Source: Mesorhizobium sp.
GTDB taxonomy: Bacteria; Pseudomonadota; Alphaproteobacteria; Rhizobiales; Rhizobiaceae
DNA length: 64,000 bases
Assembly (NCBI RefSeq): GCF_004962245.1
Contig: NZ_SUHQ01000006.1
Location: forward strand, 202,022-266,021
Reading direction: 5' to 3'
In this document: piece after piece, positions 27,223 through 35,595 of the stretch
Numbering within the stretch: position 1 is the first letter of the stretch
How the letters are laid out: each line of letters begins with the position of its first letter
Program-made: the position numbers and the translations under genes
The notes under the pieces: generated by a model
Database searches by the model: none
What the model saw: the letters and a program-made list of their open reading frames with translations, nothing else
Told to the model about the DNA's origin: nothing

Positions 27223-29670
27223 ATGCCCCGTTCAAAAGCTATGGCCGAAACGCCGGCCGAGACGTTTCCGGCGGAAGATATTGATGCTCTGCGGCGTGTG
27301 CTCGACGCTGTGCCGCATCCGATCTTCATCAAGGACGACCAGCACCGTTTTGTCGTGCTGAATCAAAGCATGTGCGAGCTCATGGGGCATCGACACGAGC
27401 AACTGGCCGGCAAGACAGATCACGACTTCATGCCAAAGGAGATTGCAGACGTCTTTCGGCGGATCGACCAGCTGGTGCTGGAGACCGACGAAATCAACGA
27501 AAACGAGGAGTTCATCCGCGGTAACCATGGAGAGGTTCGCACCATCCTGACCCGAAAGAAACGGGCCTGCCTTGCTAACGGCACCCGCCTCGTCATCGGT
27601 TCCCTGTCCGATATCACCGAACTGAAACAGCGTGAGGCCTCGTCGCGACTTCTGTTCGACAGCAACCCTGTTCCGATGTGGGTATTCGAGAAAAGCAGCT
27701 TGCGGTTTCTGGCTGTCAACGACGCTGCGGTCGAGAGTTACGGCTACACTCGAGAGCAGTTCCTGGCGATGACATTGCTCGACATCAGGCCGGCTCAGGA
27801 TGCCGACGCACTGCGCAAGATGGCCGGAACGAAAAGGGATAGTTACGACACTGGCCAGACATGGCGTCACCTGAAGGCGGACGGAAGCCTTATCGACGTC
27901 ATCGTCTACTCCCAGAGGTTCCAATATGAAGGCCGCGCGGCGGCAATGGTGGCGGTCGTCGATGTGACTGAACGCAAGCGGGCAAATGACGAACTCCGCC
28001 GCACCCGCGAATTTCTCGACACGATCATCGAAAACGTTCCCGCCATGCTTTTCGTCAAGGAAGCTCTAACTCATCGCTACATCCTGATGAACCGCGCGGG
28101 CGAGGAATTGCTCGGCATTCCTCGCGATGAACTGATCGGCAAGACGGATTACGACCTCTTTCCAAGGGATGAGGCGGATTTGTTCTTCATGCGCGACCAG
28201 GAAGTGTTGCGTGCCGATCGTCTGCAGATCGCAGAGGAGGAGACTGTCCGCACGCGCTCCAATGGGATGCGCGACCTCATGATGAAAAGACTCGCAGTCG
28301 ACAGTGACGATGGAAAAAACAAATACCTGCTCGGCGTTGCCGAGGACATAACCGAGCGCAAGCGCGCCGTGGCGCGCATTGCCCATCTGGCAAACCACGA
28401 CGCGCTTACCGATCTTCCGAACCGTCCCGCCTTTGCGGAGCGTCTGAATTTTACCCTTGAGCGGGCGTCATCGAACAGCGAGCGCTTCGCGGTCCTGTGT
28501 CTCGACCTGGACGGGTTCAAGGATATCAACGACGTGTTTGGCCACTCGGCGGGAGACGAACTTCTGCGCAAAATGTCGAGCCGTCTTGCCGCGGCGGCGA
28601 ACGGCGCATTCCTGGCCCGCATTGGCGGCGACGAGTTCACCCTGGTTGTCGCCGACGGCCCGCAGCCTGCGACCGCGGTTGCGCTTGCCGATCGTCTACT
28701 GGAAACAGCGGCGGAAGACTTCGACATCGAGGGTCAAAATCTGCGCGTCGGGCTGAGCATCGGAATCGCCTTTTTCCCAAACGACGGCACGACTGCGGCC
28801 ACGCTCCTCAGCAATGCGGACGCCGCGCTCTATCGTGCGAAGGCTGCGGGTCGTGGCGTGTTTCGCGTGTTCGAAGCCGATATGGACAGGCGGCTGCGTG
28901 AACGACGCGTCCTTCAGCAGGATCTCCGGTCGGCGATCCTTCGCAAGGAGCTGATGTTGCACTACCAACCACAGGCCCTGGTCTCCGGCGAGATCATCGT
29001 CTTTGAGGCCTTGGCCCGCTGGCGACATGCAGTGCATGGCATGGTTTCACCATCCAAGTTCATCCCGCTGGCTGAAGAAAGCGGGCTGATCATTCCGATT
29101 GGCGAGTGGATTCTCCGTGAGGCTTGTCGGGAGGCTGCATCCTGGGCGAATCCCCTCCAGATCGCGGTCAATCTTTCGCCGGTCCAGTTCCGTCACGGCA
29201 ATCTTCCGGCCTTGGTGCACACAATCCTGCTCGAGACCGGCCTAGATCCTGGCCGCCTGGAGCTCGAAATTACCGAGGGCGTGCTGTTTGACGACTTTTC
29301 ACGCGCGAGCTCGATCCTCAGGCGGCTGAAAACCCTTGGCGTGAAAATAGCCATGGACGATTTTGGCACCGGCTACTCGTCTCTTTCCTACCTGCAATCC
29401 TTCCCGTTCGATAAGATCAAGATCGATCAATCGTTCGTCGCCAAGCTCAAGAACACGCCCCAATCCAGCGCCATTATCCGCGCCATCGTCGGATTGGGAC
29501 GCGGGCTCTCCATGAACATCGTCGCGGAAGGCGTGGAGACATCGGCGCAACTTGATTTCCTGCGTGCCGAGGATTGCAATGCGGTGCAGGGCTTCCTGGT
29601 CGGCCGGCCTCATCCCATCGAGCGATATGCCAGGCAGGTCGGCCGATATGAGGTCGCAGCGATCCGTTAG
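27223..29670 (+). CDS. PAS-PAS-PAS-GGDEF-EAL cyclic di-GMP enzyme
   Basis: 815 residues, soluble. Three PAS domains (about 15-130, 135-255, 270-385), a GGDEF domain (about 395-560) with an intact IGGDEF loop near 467, and an EAL domain (about 570-805) with FEALARW near 594, NLSPVQF, DDFGTGYSSLSYL and KIDQSFV. Both catalytic motifs are intact, so it may make and degrade c-di-GMP under PAS control. ATG 27223 is preferred to the upstream TTG 27190 because AGAGG precedes it. Confidence 0.92.
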   Translation: MPRSKAMAETPAETFPAEDIDALRRVLDAVPHPIFIKDDQHRFVVLNQSMCELMGHRHEQLAGKTDHDFMPKEIADVFRRIDQLVLETDEINENEEFIRGNHGEVRTILTRKKRACLANGTRLVIGSLSDITELKQREASSRLLFDSNPVPMWVFEKSSLRFLAVNDAAVESYGYTREQFLAMTLLDIRPAQDADALRKMAGTKRDSYDTGQTWRHLKADGSLIDVIVYSQRFQYEGRAAAMVAVVDVTERKRANDELRRTREFLDTIIENVPAMLFVKEALTHRYILMNRAGEELLGIPRDELIGKTDYDLFPRDEADLFFMRDQEVLRADRLQIAEEETVRTRSNGMRDLMMKRLAVDSDDGKNKYLLGVAEDITERKRAVARIAHLANHDALTDLPNRPAFAERLNFTLERASSNSERFAVLCLDLDGFKDINDVFGHSAGDELLRKMSSRLAAAANGAFLARIGGDEFTLVVADGPQPATAVALADRLLETAAEDFDIEGQNLRVGLSIGIAFFPNDGTTAATLLSNADAALYRAKAAGRGVFRVFEADMDRRLRERRVLQQDLRSAILRKELMLHYQPQALVSGEIIVFEALARWRHAVHGMVSPSKFIPLAEESGLIIPIGEWILREACREAASWANPLQIAVNLSPVQFRHGNLPALVHTILLETGLDPGRLELEITEGVLFDDFSRASSILRRLKTLGVKIAMDDFGTGYSSLSYLQSFPFDKIKIDQSFVAKLKNTPQSSAIIRAIVGLGRGLSMNIVAEGVETSAQLDFLRAEDCNAVQGFLVGRPHPIERYARQVGRYEVAAIR

Positions 29671-29722
29671 AAATCACGGATCGCTGACCTCAACCGACGT
29701 TTAAGGCCAAAGAAGCGCCGAA

Positions 29723-29748
29723 GGAACAAATCGCGGCGCCGCCACGTT
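29723..29748 (+). promoter_or_regulatory. EcfG-type stress promoter of the first ku gene
   Basis: GGAAC (29723-29727), 17 bases, CGTT (29745-29748): a full match to the general stress sigma consensus. The implied start of transcription is near 29755, so the TTG at 29747 cannot be the translation start and TTG 29789 is favoured. Confidence 0.65.
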
Positions 29749-29788
29749 GCATTTCCAGTGCAATGCTTGTGACAGTGAGGCTGTTGTC

Positions 29789-30658
29789 TTGGCGCCGAGA
29801 GCAAATTGGAAGGGCTTCCTGAAAATTGGAGAGTTTAGCTGTCCGGTGGCGCTCTATACGGCAGCCTCGGCCTCCGAGCGGATCGCCTTCCACACGATAA
29901 ACCGCGCCACGGGACACAGGGTGCATCGCGCGTTCGTCGATAGCGACACCGGCAAACCCGTCGAGAAGGACGATCAGGTCAAAGGGTATGAGATCAGCCC
30001 GGGTGACTACGTCATGCTCGAACCCGACGAGGTCGCAGACGCTGTCCCCGAAAGCGACAAGACGCTATCGGTTTCGGCCTTCATCGGCTGTTCCGAGGTC
30101 GACGACGTGTATTTCGACAAGCCGTATTACCTCGCCCCGCCGGACAAACACGCGGAAGAGGCATTCGGGCTGATCCGCGAAGGCATGCGCAGGAAGAAAG
30201 TCGCCGCGATCGCCCAGACCGTCCTGTTCCGGCGTGTCCGGACCCTGCTCATCCGGGCCTATGACGAAGGGCTGGTCGCAACCACGCTGAACTTCGACTA
30301 CGAAGTGCGCTCGGCGGACGAGGCCTTCGACGACGTCCCGGACCTGAAGATCAAGGGCGATATGCTCGAACTGGCCGAACACATCATCAAGACCAAAAAG
30401 GGGAAATTCGATCCAACCAAATTCGACGACCGCTACGAGACGGCGCTTGCCGAGGTTGTAAAAGCAAAGCTCGAGGGCAAAAAGATCGCAATTCCCAAGC
30501 AGCCCAAGCGGGAGAAGGTCGTCGATCTTATGGACGCGCTGCGCCAGAGTGCCGGCATTGGCGGCAAGCAGCCCTCGACCAGGAAGCCCCCGGCAAAATC
30601 AAAGCCGGCGCGCCACGCAAAGGCGAAGGAGACTGCGCCGCCCCGGAAGGCCAGCTGA
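29789..30658 (+). CDS. ku: Non-homologous end-joining protein Ku (copy 1)
   Basis: 289 residues from TTG 29789 (GAGG about eight bases upstream): APRANWKGFLKIGEFSCPVALYTA, FHTINRATGHRVHR, KGYEISPGDYVMLEPDEV, YYLAPPDKHAEEAFGLIREGM, and VLFRRVRTLLIRAYDEG. This is the bacterial Ku core that rings double-strand ends and recruits LigD. The C-terminus is Lys/Pro-rich (KPPAKSKPARHAKAKE), as in DNA-bridging Ku tails. No ligD in the window. Convergent with a second ku gene. Confidence 0.93.
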   Translation: MAPRANWKGFLKIGEFSCPVALYTAASASERIAFHTINRATGHRVHRAFVDSDTGKPVEKDDQVKGYEISPGDYVMLEPDEVADAVPESDKTLSVSAFIGCSEVDDVYFDKPYYLAPPDKHAEEAFGLIREGMRRKKVAAIAQTVLFRRVRTLLIRAYDEGLVATTLNFDYEVRSADEAFDDVPDLKIKGDMLELAEHIIKTKKGKFDPTKFDDRYETALAEVVKAKLEGKKIAIPKQPKREKVVDLMDALRQSAGIGGKQPSTRKPPAKSKPARHAKAKETAPPRKAS

Positions 30659-30739
30659 CAAATGGCGCTCGAGACTTACCGCAAGAAGCGCAACTTTCAG
30701 TCACCCGGTCCGTTCCTCAATCCCGCCTCCTCCAGGCGC

Positions 30740-31537
30740 CTATTTTCGCTTTCCAGCCTCCGAGTTGATGCTCTTGCGCAGCGCATCCATGATGTTGATT
30801 ACGTTGCTGGGCGGTTGCTCGGCCTTCGCCTTGGCTGGACGCTTCCTGCCTTTCTTCTTCGAGGCAATGATCTCCAGCAGCCGCGCCTGGACCGGATCTC
30901 CGGTCATGCCTGAATCCCATTGCCTGGTTCGCTCATCGATCAAGGTCGAGACCATATCCATCATTTTCGGGTCGGGTTTGGCATCGTCGATCTTGCCGAA
31001 ATAATCCTCGGGATCGCGAACCTCGTCGCCATAGCGCAGTGTCCACAGCACGATGCCCTTGCCTCGCGGTTCGAGCATGACGGCACGCTCGCGGCGGTAC
31101 ATGACCAGTCGCGATATTCCGACTGTCCCTGTCGACTGCATCGCGTCGCGAATGACCGAAAATGCCTCCTCCCCGACCGGATCGTCCGGGGTGAGGTAGT
31201 GGGGCTTGTCGTACCAGATCCAGCCGATGCTGTCGGCATCGACGAACATGTCGATGTCGATGGTACGCGTGCTCTCCAGCGCGACCGCGTCGAGTTCATC
31301 ATCCTCGAGAAGGACGTATTCGTCCTCGCCGCGCTGATATCCCTTCACCTCGTCGTCCTCAGCAACGGGCTTGCCGCTGACGGCATCGACATATTGGCTG
31401 ACGACGCGATGCCCACTCTTGCGATTGAGCGTATGGAATCGGACCTTTTCCCTCTCGGTGGTAGCGGGTGTCATTGCGACCGGACAGGTCACGAGCGAGA
31501 GCTTCAGATAGCCTTTCCAGAAAGGACGCGGCGCCAT
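30740..31537 (-). CDS. ku: Non-homologous end-joining protein Ku (copy 2)
   Basis: 265 residues from ATG 31537 (MAPRPFWKGYLKLSL), with VRFHTLNRKSGHRVVSQY, KGYQRGEDEYVLLEDDELD, WYDKPHYLTPDDP and a KKKGRKRPAK basic tail. Clearly a Ku paralogue, diverged from copy 1. The frame runs on to 31669 but those 44 codons precede the conserved start and overlap the promoter. Rhizobia commonly carry several ku genes with partly different conditions of use. Confidence 0.93.
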   Translation of the reverse strand: MAPRPFWKGYLKLSLVTCPVAMTPATTEREKVRFHTLNRKSGHRVVSQYVDAVSGKPVAEDDEVKGYQRGEDEYVLLEDDELDAVALESTRTIDIDMFVDADSIGWIWYDKPHYLTPDDPVGEEAFSVIRDAMQSTGTVGISRLVMYRRERAVMLEPRGKGIVLWTLRYGDEVRDPEDYFGKIDDAKPDPKMMDMVSTLIDERTRQWDSGMTGDPVQARLLEIIASKKKGRKRPAKAKAEQPPSNVINIMDALRKSINSEAGKRK

Positions 31538-31571
31538 CAAGGACCCCCGGGGGGAAGGTGCAAAACAGTCG

Positions 31572-31596
31572 AACGCGCCAGGGTGATCGTTGTTCC
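31572..31596 (-). promoter_or_regulatory. EcfG-type stress promoter of the second ku gene
   Basis: On the minus strand GGAAC (31596-31592), 16 bases, CGTT (31575-31572): exact consensus, 35 bases before ATG 31537. Confidence 0.65.
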
Positions 31597-31759
31597 AGCA
31601 GCGTTTCGCCGCGCATCCCAAGGCTGGGCGGCAAGATCGCCCGCCTTCGACCGCAGGACTGGGCATCAATCGCCCATTCCGCTAAATCTTATCGACGGAT
31701 GACGAAACAATTGCCTTCGATCGCCGTTTCGCCAAATCATCCCTGGGAAGGCAAAGACA

Positions 31760-32449
31760 ATGATCCTTGACGTGCCGAGATTCAGAGATCGAGCGGATGC
31801 GGGGCGCCAGCTTGCCGCCGCATTGATCGGGTTCGCGGCGGCCGATCCGCTGGTGCTGGCGCTGCCGCGCGGCGGGGTTCCGGTTGGCTTCGAAGTGGCG
31901 AAGGCGCTCCGTGCCCGGCTCGACGTGCTGCTTGTGCGCAAGATCGGCGCACCGGGCGATCCCGAATACGGTATCGGCGCGGTCGTCGACGGGGAAAATC
32001 CGCAGCTCGTGCTGAACGAGGAGGCGATGGCTTTGGTGCAGCCGTCAGACGATTACGTCGAGGCAGAAAAACGGCGGCAGCTCCTCGAAATCGAGCGCCG
32101 CAGAAACCTCTATCTCGGCAGCAGGCCTGCGGCTCCAGTCCTGGGCCGGACCGTCATTGTCGTCGATGACGGCATAGCGACCGGAGGAACGGTCAGAGTG
32201 GCGCTCAAGGCGCTGAGGAAGGATCGGGCCGGCCATGTTGTCTTGGCCGTTCCGGTAGCGCCCCGGGAGACGCTGGACCTGATAAATCCCGATGTGGACG
32301 AAGTGGTCTGTCTCGCCACGCCCGAACCGTTTGTTGCGGTGGGCCGGTATTATGAGAATTTCGAGCAGACCACGGATACGGAGGTGGTCCGGCTGCTGCA
32401 GCAGGCAGAGCGGTTCGAGAATAAATCATCGATGCAATCTGCCGGTTAG
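31760..32449 (+). CDS. Phosphoribosyltransferase-domain protein
   Basis: 229 residues of the type I PRTase fold: ALPRGGVPVGFEVAKAL, VRKIGAPGDPEYGIGAV and the PRPP-binding loop VIVVDDGIATGGTVRVALKAL, then VLAVPVAPRETL and a C-terminal YYENFEQTTDTEVVRLL. This group occurs near stress genes in many proteobacteria. The nucleobase substrate is unknown and the enzyme may not be a classic salvage PRTase. Confidence 0.85.
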   Translation: MILDVPRFRDRADAGRQLAAALIGFAAADPLVLALPRGGVPVGFEVAKALRARLDVLLVRKIGAPGDPEYGIGAVVDGENPQLVLNEEAMALVQPSDDYVEAEKRRQLLEIERRRNLYLGSRPAAPVLGRTVIVVDDGIATGGTVRVALKALRKDRAGHVVLAVPVAPRETLDLINPDVDEVVCLATPEPFVAVGRYYENFEQTTDTEVVRLLQQAERFENKSSMQSAG

Positions 32450-32637
32450 CTCATCGCCGACAGCCGGGGGCGCACGCACCGGCGATATTTTCTTTCTGGT
32501 GATTGCGGGCCACGGTCTTCGCGAAGCGGAGCGCAGAACCCGGGATTGACGCAAGAGGGTGTAGTTGCGTGGCTTCAACTTGACAGGTGACGGCAGTAAT
32601 GCTAGGAATTTATCCATAGTGCTGATTTGCGCCGACG

Positions 32638-32658
32638 ACCGCCGCAAGGCGGTTTTTT
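32638..32658 (+). terminator. Rho-independent terminator
   Basis: ACCGCC (32638-32643), GCAA tetraloop, GGCGGT (32648-32653) followed by a T-run. It lies 190 bases after the PRTase stop. A TTGACA at 32580-32585 just upstream leaves open a separate short transcript; the rest of the gap 32450-32798 shows no gene. Confidence 0.65.
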
Positions 32659-32798
32659 GTTTCAGGCATCACCCTTCGCCGGGCCGTAGGGAGATCGAGG
32701 CGGACCTCGCCCGGGAGCCGCTGAAGACGATGATGGGCTGACGGTGCTTGCCTGCCTGCGGACCAAAGGCCGTTGACCTGCAACTTTCCCCGGGCCGG

Positions 32799-33113
32799 TC
32801 ACTCCTTGACGTAGGCGCCCGGCTGGTGGCCGCTCTTGGGGGTCTTGGCATCCTTGGAGCGCCCGGCGATCGAGGGGCCTGCACCGGACGTCTTTTGTGT
32901 CGCGGCACTTGGGGTGGCTTGCCTGGCCGGATTCTGCCCTTCGGACTGACGGGTCTTGTCCTCCACCTCGCCCTTTGACCGTGTCAGGCCCATTCCACCG
33001 GCAGGCTTCTTGTTGCCGGCCGCCTCTTGGGAGAATTGGTCCGAAGCGTCCGCATCGGTCTTGGCCGGGTATTTGGTTGCGCCGTGTTCGTAACGGGTGT
33101 CGTTTCTAGCCAT
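32799..33113 (-). CDS. Low-complexity hydrophilic hypothetical protein
   Basis: 104 residues, rich in Lys, Ala, Gly, Ser and Gln (ATKYPAKTDADASDQFSQEAAGNKKPAGGMGL; RQATPSAATQKTSGAG), with almost no hydrophobic core, so probably disordered. GGAGAAACGCT before ATG 33113 supports the start. Resembles small hydrophilic stress proteins in character only; family not recognised. Confidence 0.6.
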   Translation of the reverse strand: MARNDTRYEHGATKYPAKTDADASDQFSQEAAGNKKPAGGMGLTRSKGEVEDKTRQSEGQNPARQATPSAATQKTSGAGPSIAGRSKDAKTPKSGHQPGAYVKE

Positions 33114-33232
33114 AGCGTTTCTCCAATTGCCTCGCTCACCTGGATGTTGCGCGGCACCGCGCCGTCAAACGGGCGCGGCGCCTGCTGGCGCGGCTGCCGA
33201 TAGTCCGCAAACGCTCAGGCGTCCTTCGCCAG

Positions 33233-33481
33233 TCAGGCCTCTCGCCATGGCGTGCGTAGGATGTCGGCGCCGGGCTGCTCGTCGAACAGGACCGCGCAGC
33301 CGCGCGCCAGCGCTACCGGCGACAGGGCATTGGCCACGGTTTCGTCCGGCGAGATGAAGTCGCCGGTCAGTACCCGCCACTCTTCCACGGCTTTGGCCAT
33401 CGACACCAATCGCCCCGCGGCGCGGCCGGTCGTACAGGCGTTTATGACGGAAACGAGATCGATCATTTGGAACTGGCCCAT
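33233..33481 (-). CDS. Small hypothetical protein under a stress-type promoter
   Basis: 82 residues from ATG 33481 (GGAGG upstream at good spacing): GQFQMIDLVSVINACTTGRAAGRLVSMAKAVEEWRVLTGDFISPDE, then ALARGCAVLFDEQPGADILRTPW. Compact, probably folded, cytosolic. An exact EcfG-type promoter lies 38-63 bases upstream. Family not recognised. Confidence 0.6.
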   Translation of the reverse strand: MGQFQMIDLVSVINACTTGRAAGRLVSMAKAVEEWRVLTGDFISPDETVANALSPVALARGCAVLFDEQPGADILRTPWREA

Positions 33482-33518
33482 CACAGGCCTCCGCAAACAG
33501 CGTCCCTTTCCGACTATG

Positions 33519-33544
33519 AACGTCGCGGGGATCGACAATGTTCC
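33519..33544 (-). promoter_or_regulatory. EcfG-type stress promoter
   Basis: Minus strand GGAAC (33544-33540), 17 bases, CGTT (33522-33519), an exact consensus match upstream of the 82-residue gene at 33233-33481. Confidence 0.6.
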
Positions 33545-33708
33545 CGGCCTGGCCGAAAAGGGCGAGCGGTGCGAACTTGCCATCAACCATTCGGCTTCAG
33601 GCGCGGTGCATCACATCGCCCCTCAGAAGCCCCACCGGTGTCGCGCCCACAGAGCTAAGCATCCTCTTGAGCGCTACCGCGACCCCTATGGTGGCACCTC
33701 TTTCGCTT

Positions 33709-34680
33709 TCAGCCGCCCGTTTCGGTCTCGATCACGACAAGCCGGTCGGTCCCGGACTCCGCGCCCCACACCTCGCCGGGACGCCCATTGAGCTGACGCA
33801 CATTGGCGTTGTCGCGATCGGACGGGAAGCTCGCGAAGGTCTCCGTTTCCGGGTCGAAGCGGACGATGGCATTGGCGCTGAAATCGGTGAGCCAGACCTT
33901 GTCGCTTTCATCGACATAGACAGCGTAGGCCTGGGGCTCGTCTCCAGGCAGCTTCCAGCTCCGCCAATCCTTCGCCGCCGGATCGAAGACGCTGACCTGG
34001 CCGGCGTCCCATTCGCTGACCCAAATGCGACCTTTGGAATCAGACCAGACGCGGCGGGCGCCCTGATCCGCGGTCGGCGGGTCGATCGGGGAAGCCTCGC
34101 CGGTCGAAAGATCGATCCGGGCGATATGGTTGCCGGCGAGCGAGGCGTAGTAGACCTCGCCGGACGGCGTGGTCGTGATCCCGTAGGGGCCGCGACCGCG
34201 CGGCGCGTTCCAGACGTCGACCCTGCCACTTGCCGGATCGAGCCTGCCGTAGATACCGCTCTGCCCCGTGAACCAGAGCCGCCCGTTCTTGTCGAGGGAA
34301 CCAGTGTTGAGGTTCGCGTTGGCGTGCCCCTCGGGGAGCGGAAAGGCCTTCACCGCCTCCGTCTCGGGATCGACGCGCACGATGGCGTTGAGGCCGCTGT
34401 CGGTCACCCAGGCGGCGCCGTCGGGACCGACAATCACGCCGTGCGGCGCCGAGCCGTCGCCGAGGGTGACGTGCTCGACCTCGCCTGTCTCAGGACTGAG
34501 CCGCCCAAGCGCGCCTTGCCCCTGGGCGGTGTACCAGACGGATCCATCCGGAGCCGGAGCCACATCGTGCGGGCCGGCGCCCTCCGGAACGGGATAGTAG
34601 CGGACCTCCTGCTCGGCGGCACGCGCGGCTGCCGAGCAGAGCAGCGCGGCGAACAAAGTCGACACAATCGTACGAAGCAT
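33709..34680 (-). CDS. Virginiamycin B lyase-like periplasmic beta-propeller
   Basis: 323 residues with a signal peptide (LRTIVSTLFAALLCSAAARAAE) and repeated blades of the Vgb/SMP-30 type: YYPVPEGAGPHDVAPAPDGSVWYTAQ, APHGVIVGPDGAAWVTDSG, GPYGITTTPSGEVYYAS, RRVWSDSKGRIWVSEWD. GAGGAG precedes ATG 34680; the frame upstream to 34878 is not coding. True lyase activity on streptogramins is unlikely; similar exported propellers occur beside cytochromes c, as here, where a c-type cytochrome is divergent. Confidence 0.82.
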   Translation of the reverse strand: MLRTIVSTLFAALLCSAAARAAEQEVRYYPVPEGAGPHDVAPAPDGSVWYTAQGQGALGRLSPETGEVEHVTLGDGSAPHGVIVGPDGAAWVTDSGLNAIVRVDPETEAVKAFPLPEGHANANLNTGSLDKNGRLWFTGQSGIYGRLDPASGRVDVWNAPRGRGPYGITTTPSGEVYYASLAGNHIARIDLSTGEASPIDPPTADQGARRVWSDSKGRIWVSEWDAGQVSVFDPAAKDWRSWKLPGDEPQAYAVYVDESDKVWLTDFSANAIVRFDPETETFASFPSDRDNANVRQLNGRPGEVWGAESGTDRLVVIETETGG

Positions 34681-34855
34681 GGCGAACTCCTCACATCGCG
34701 AGTTCATTTGCACAGTGAACGATCCGACGCGCCCTTTTCGTCTTTTGGATGGCATGTCAGCGGTTGTGAGGTTGACCATCAAGAGGCTTCGCAGGCACTG
34801 GCGAATGGGAAGACCCCGCGCTCGCGTCATCTGGTGGAGACCGCCCGCATGCAAA

Positions 34856-34869
34856 TTGATCCGGATCAA
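34856..34869 (+). promoter_or_regulatory. FixK/FNR box of the cytochrome c gene
   Basis: TTGATCCGGATCAA is a perfect TTGAT-N4-ATCAA site. A TATAGG -10 candidate at 34889-34894 places the box centre near -40, the classical activating position for FNR/FixK proteins. The cytochrome c ATG is at 34920. Confidence 0.75.
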
Positions 34870-34919
34870 CGTGTTCACGTGCTGACGCTATAGGCTGAGT
34901 TACCAATTGGGGACCGCAG

Positions 34920-35318
34920 ATGAAACTCCTCATTGCCGCAGCGCTTGCAACCATGGCCTGCAAGGCGTCCACCGCGCAGGAAATGAGCTATGGCGAGGCG
35001 GAATACCTAAACTCCTGCGCGGTCTGCCACGGCCTTTACGGCAGGGGCGATGGGCCCTTGGGCGATGTGCTGTTGAAGCGCCCGGCCGACCTGACAAGTC
35101 TTTCCGAACGGAACGGCGGCGCGTTTCCCTATTCGAGGGTGTTCGCGACGATCGACGGTCGCTATGCCGTGTCAAGCCATGGCGATCGCGAAATGCCTGT
35201 GTGGGGTCGCCAGTTCCTCGAAGAGGACGTAAAAGTCTATGGCCCCAGTGGCGGCGAGATTGTCACGACGGAACGCATCCACAACCTGGCCAGTTACATC
35301 GAGACGCTGCAGCATTAG
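34920..35318 (+). CDS. Periplasmic c-type cytochrome
   Basis: 132 residues: signal peptide (KLLIAAALATMACKASTAQ), haem site NSCAVCHGLYGRGDGPLGD, and a later EMPVWGRQFLEE segment whose Met probably is the distal ligand, as in mono-haem class I cytochromes. Divergent from the Vgb-like propeller. The FixK/FNR box upstream predicts induction when oxygen is low. The redox partner is unknown. Confidence 0.88.
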   Translation: MKLLIAAALATMACKASTAQEMSYGEAEYLNSCAVCHGLYGRGDGPLGDVLLKRPADLTSLSERNGGAFPYSRVFATIDGRYAVSSHGDREMPVWGRQFLEEDVKVYGPSGGEIVTTERIHNLASYIETLQH

Positions 35319-35513
35319 ATTCCGGCAGCCGCGAAGTTCGCAAATGGCTTGCTGTATGGATTGGTGCACGTTCCCAGGCGCCAGCCAACCTGGCTCCGGA
35401 CCGCTATGATTCATACCTGCCCGAGCTTGGATGAACGCGTTGGTCGGATTCATGCCAGGCAGCGTCTCGGCGCCGTGTCATTTTGGTGAAGACCGGCCTG
35501 CGGCGGCGCAAGA

Positions 35514-35523
35514 TGTATAGACA
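35514..35523 (+). promoter_or_regulatory. GntR/UTRA-type operator candidate upstream of the SDR
   Basis: TGTATAGACA differs by one base from the palindrome TGTATATACA, the core bound by HutC-like GntR regulators. It lies 73 bases before the SDR ATG. A related site sits before the ABC ATPase gene. Confidence 0.4.
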
Positions 35524-35595
35524 ACCGGCCGCAACTGGTGTTCGTTTCCAATCCGACCGCATGCAATTTTTGGAAAATGCAGGAACCGTAACGGC

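Noticed and set aside
33538..34893. 451-residue plus frame across the Vgb-like gene
   Set aside because: Antisense of a clear signal-peptide propeller; composition is shadow-like.
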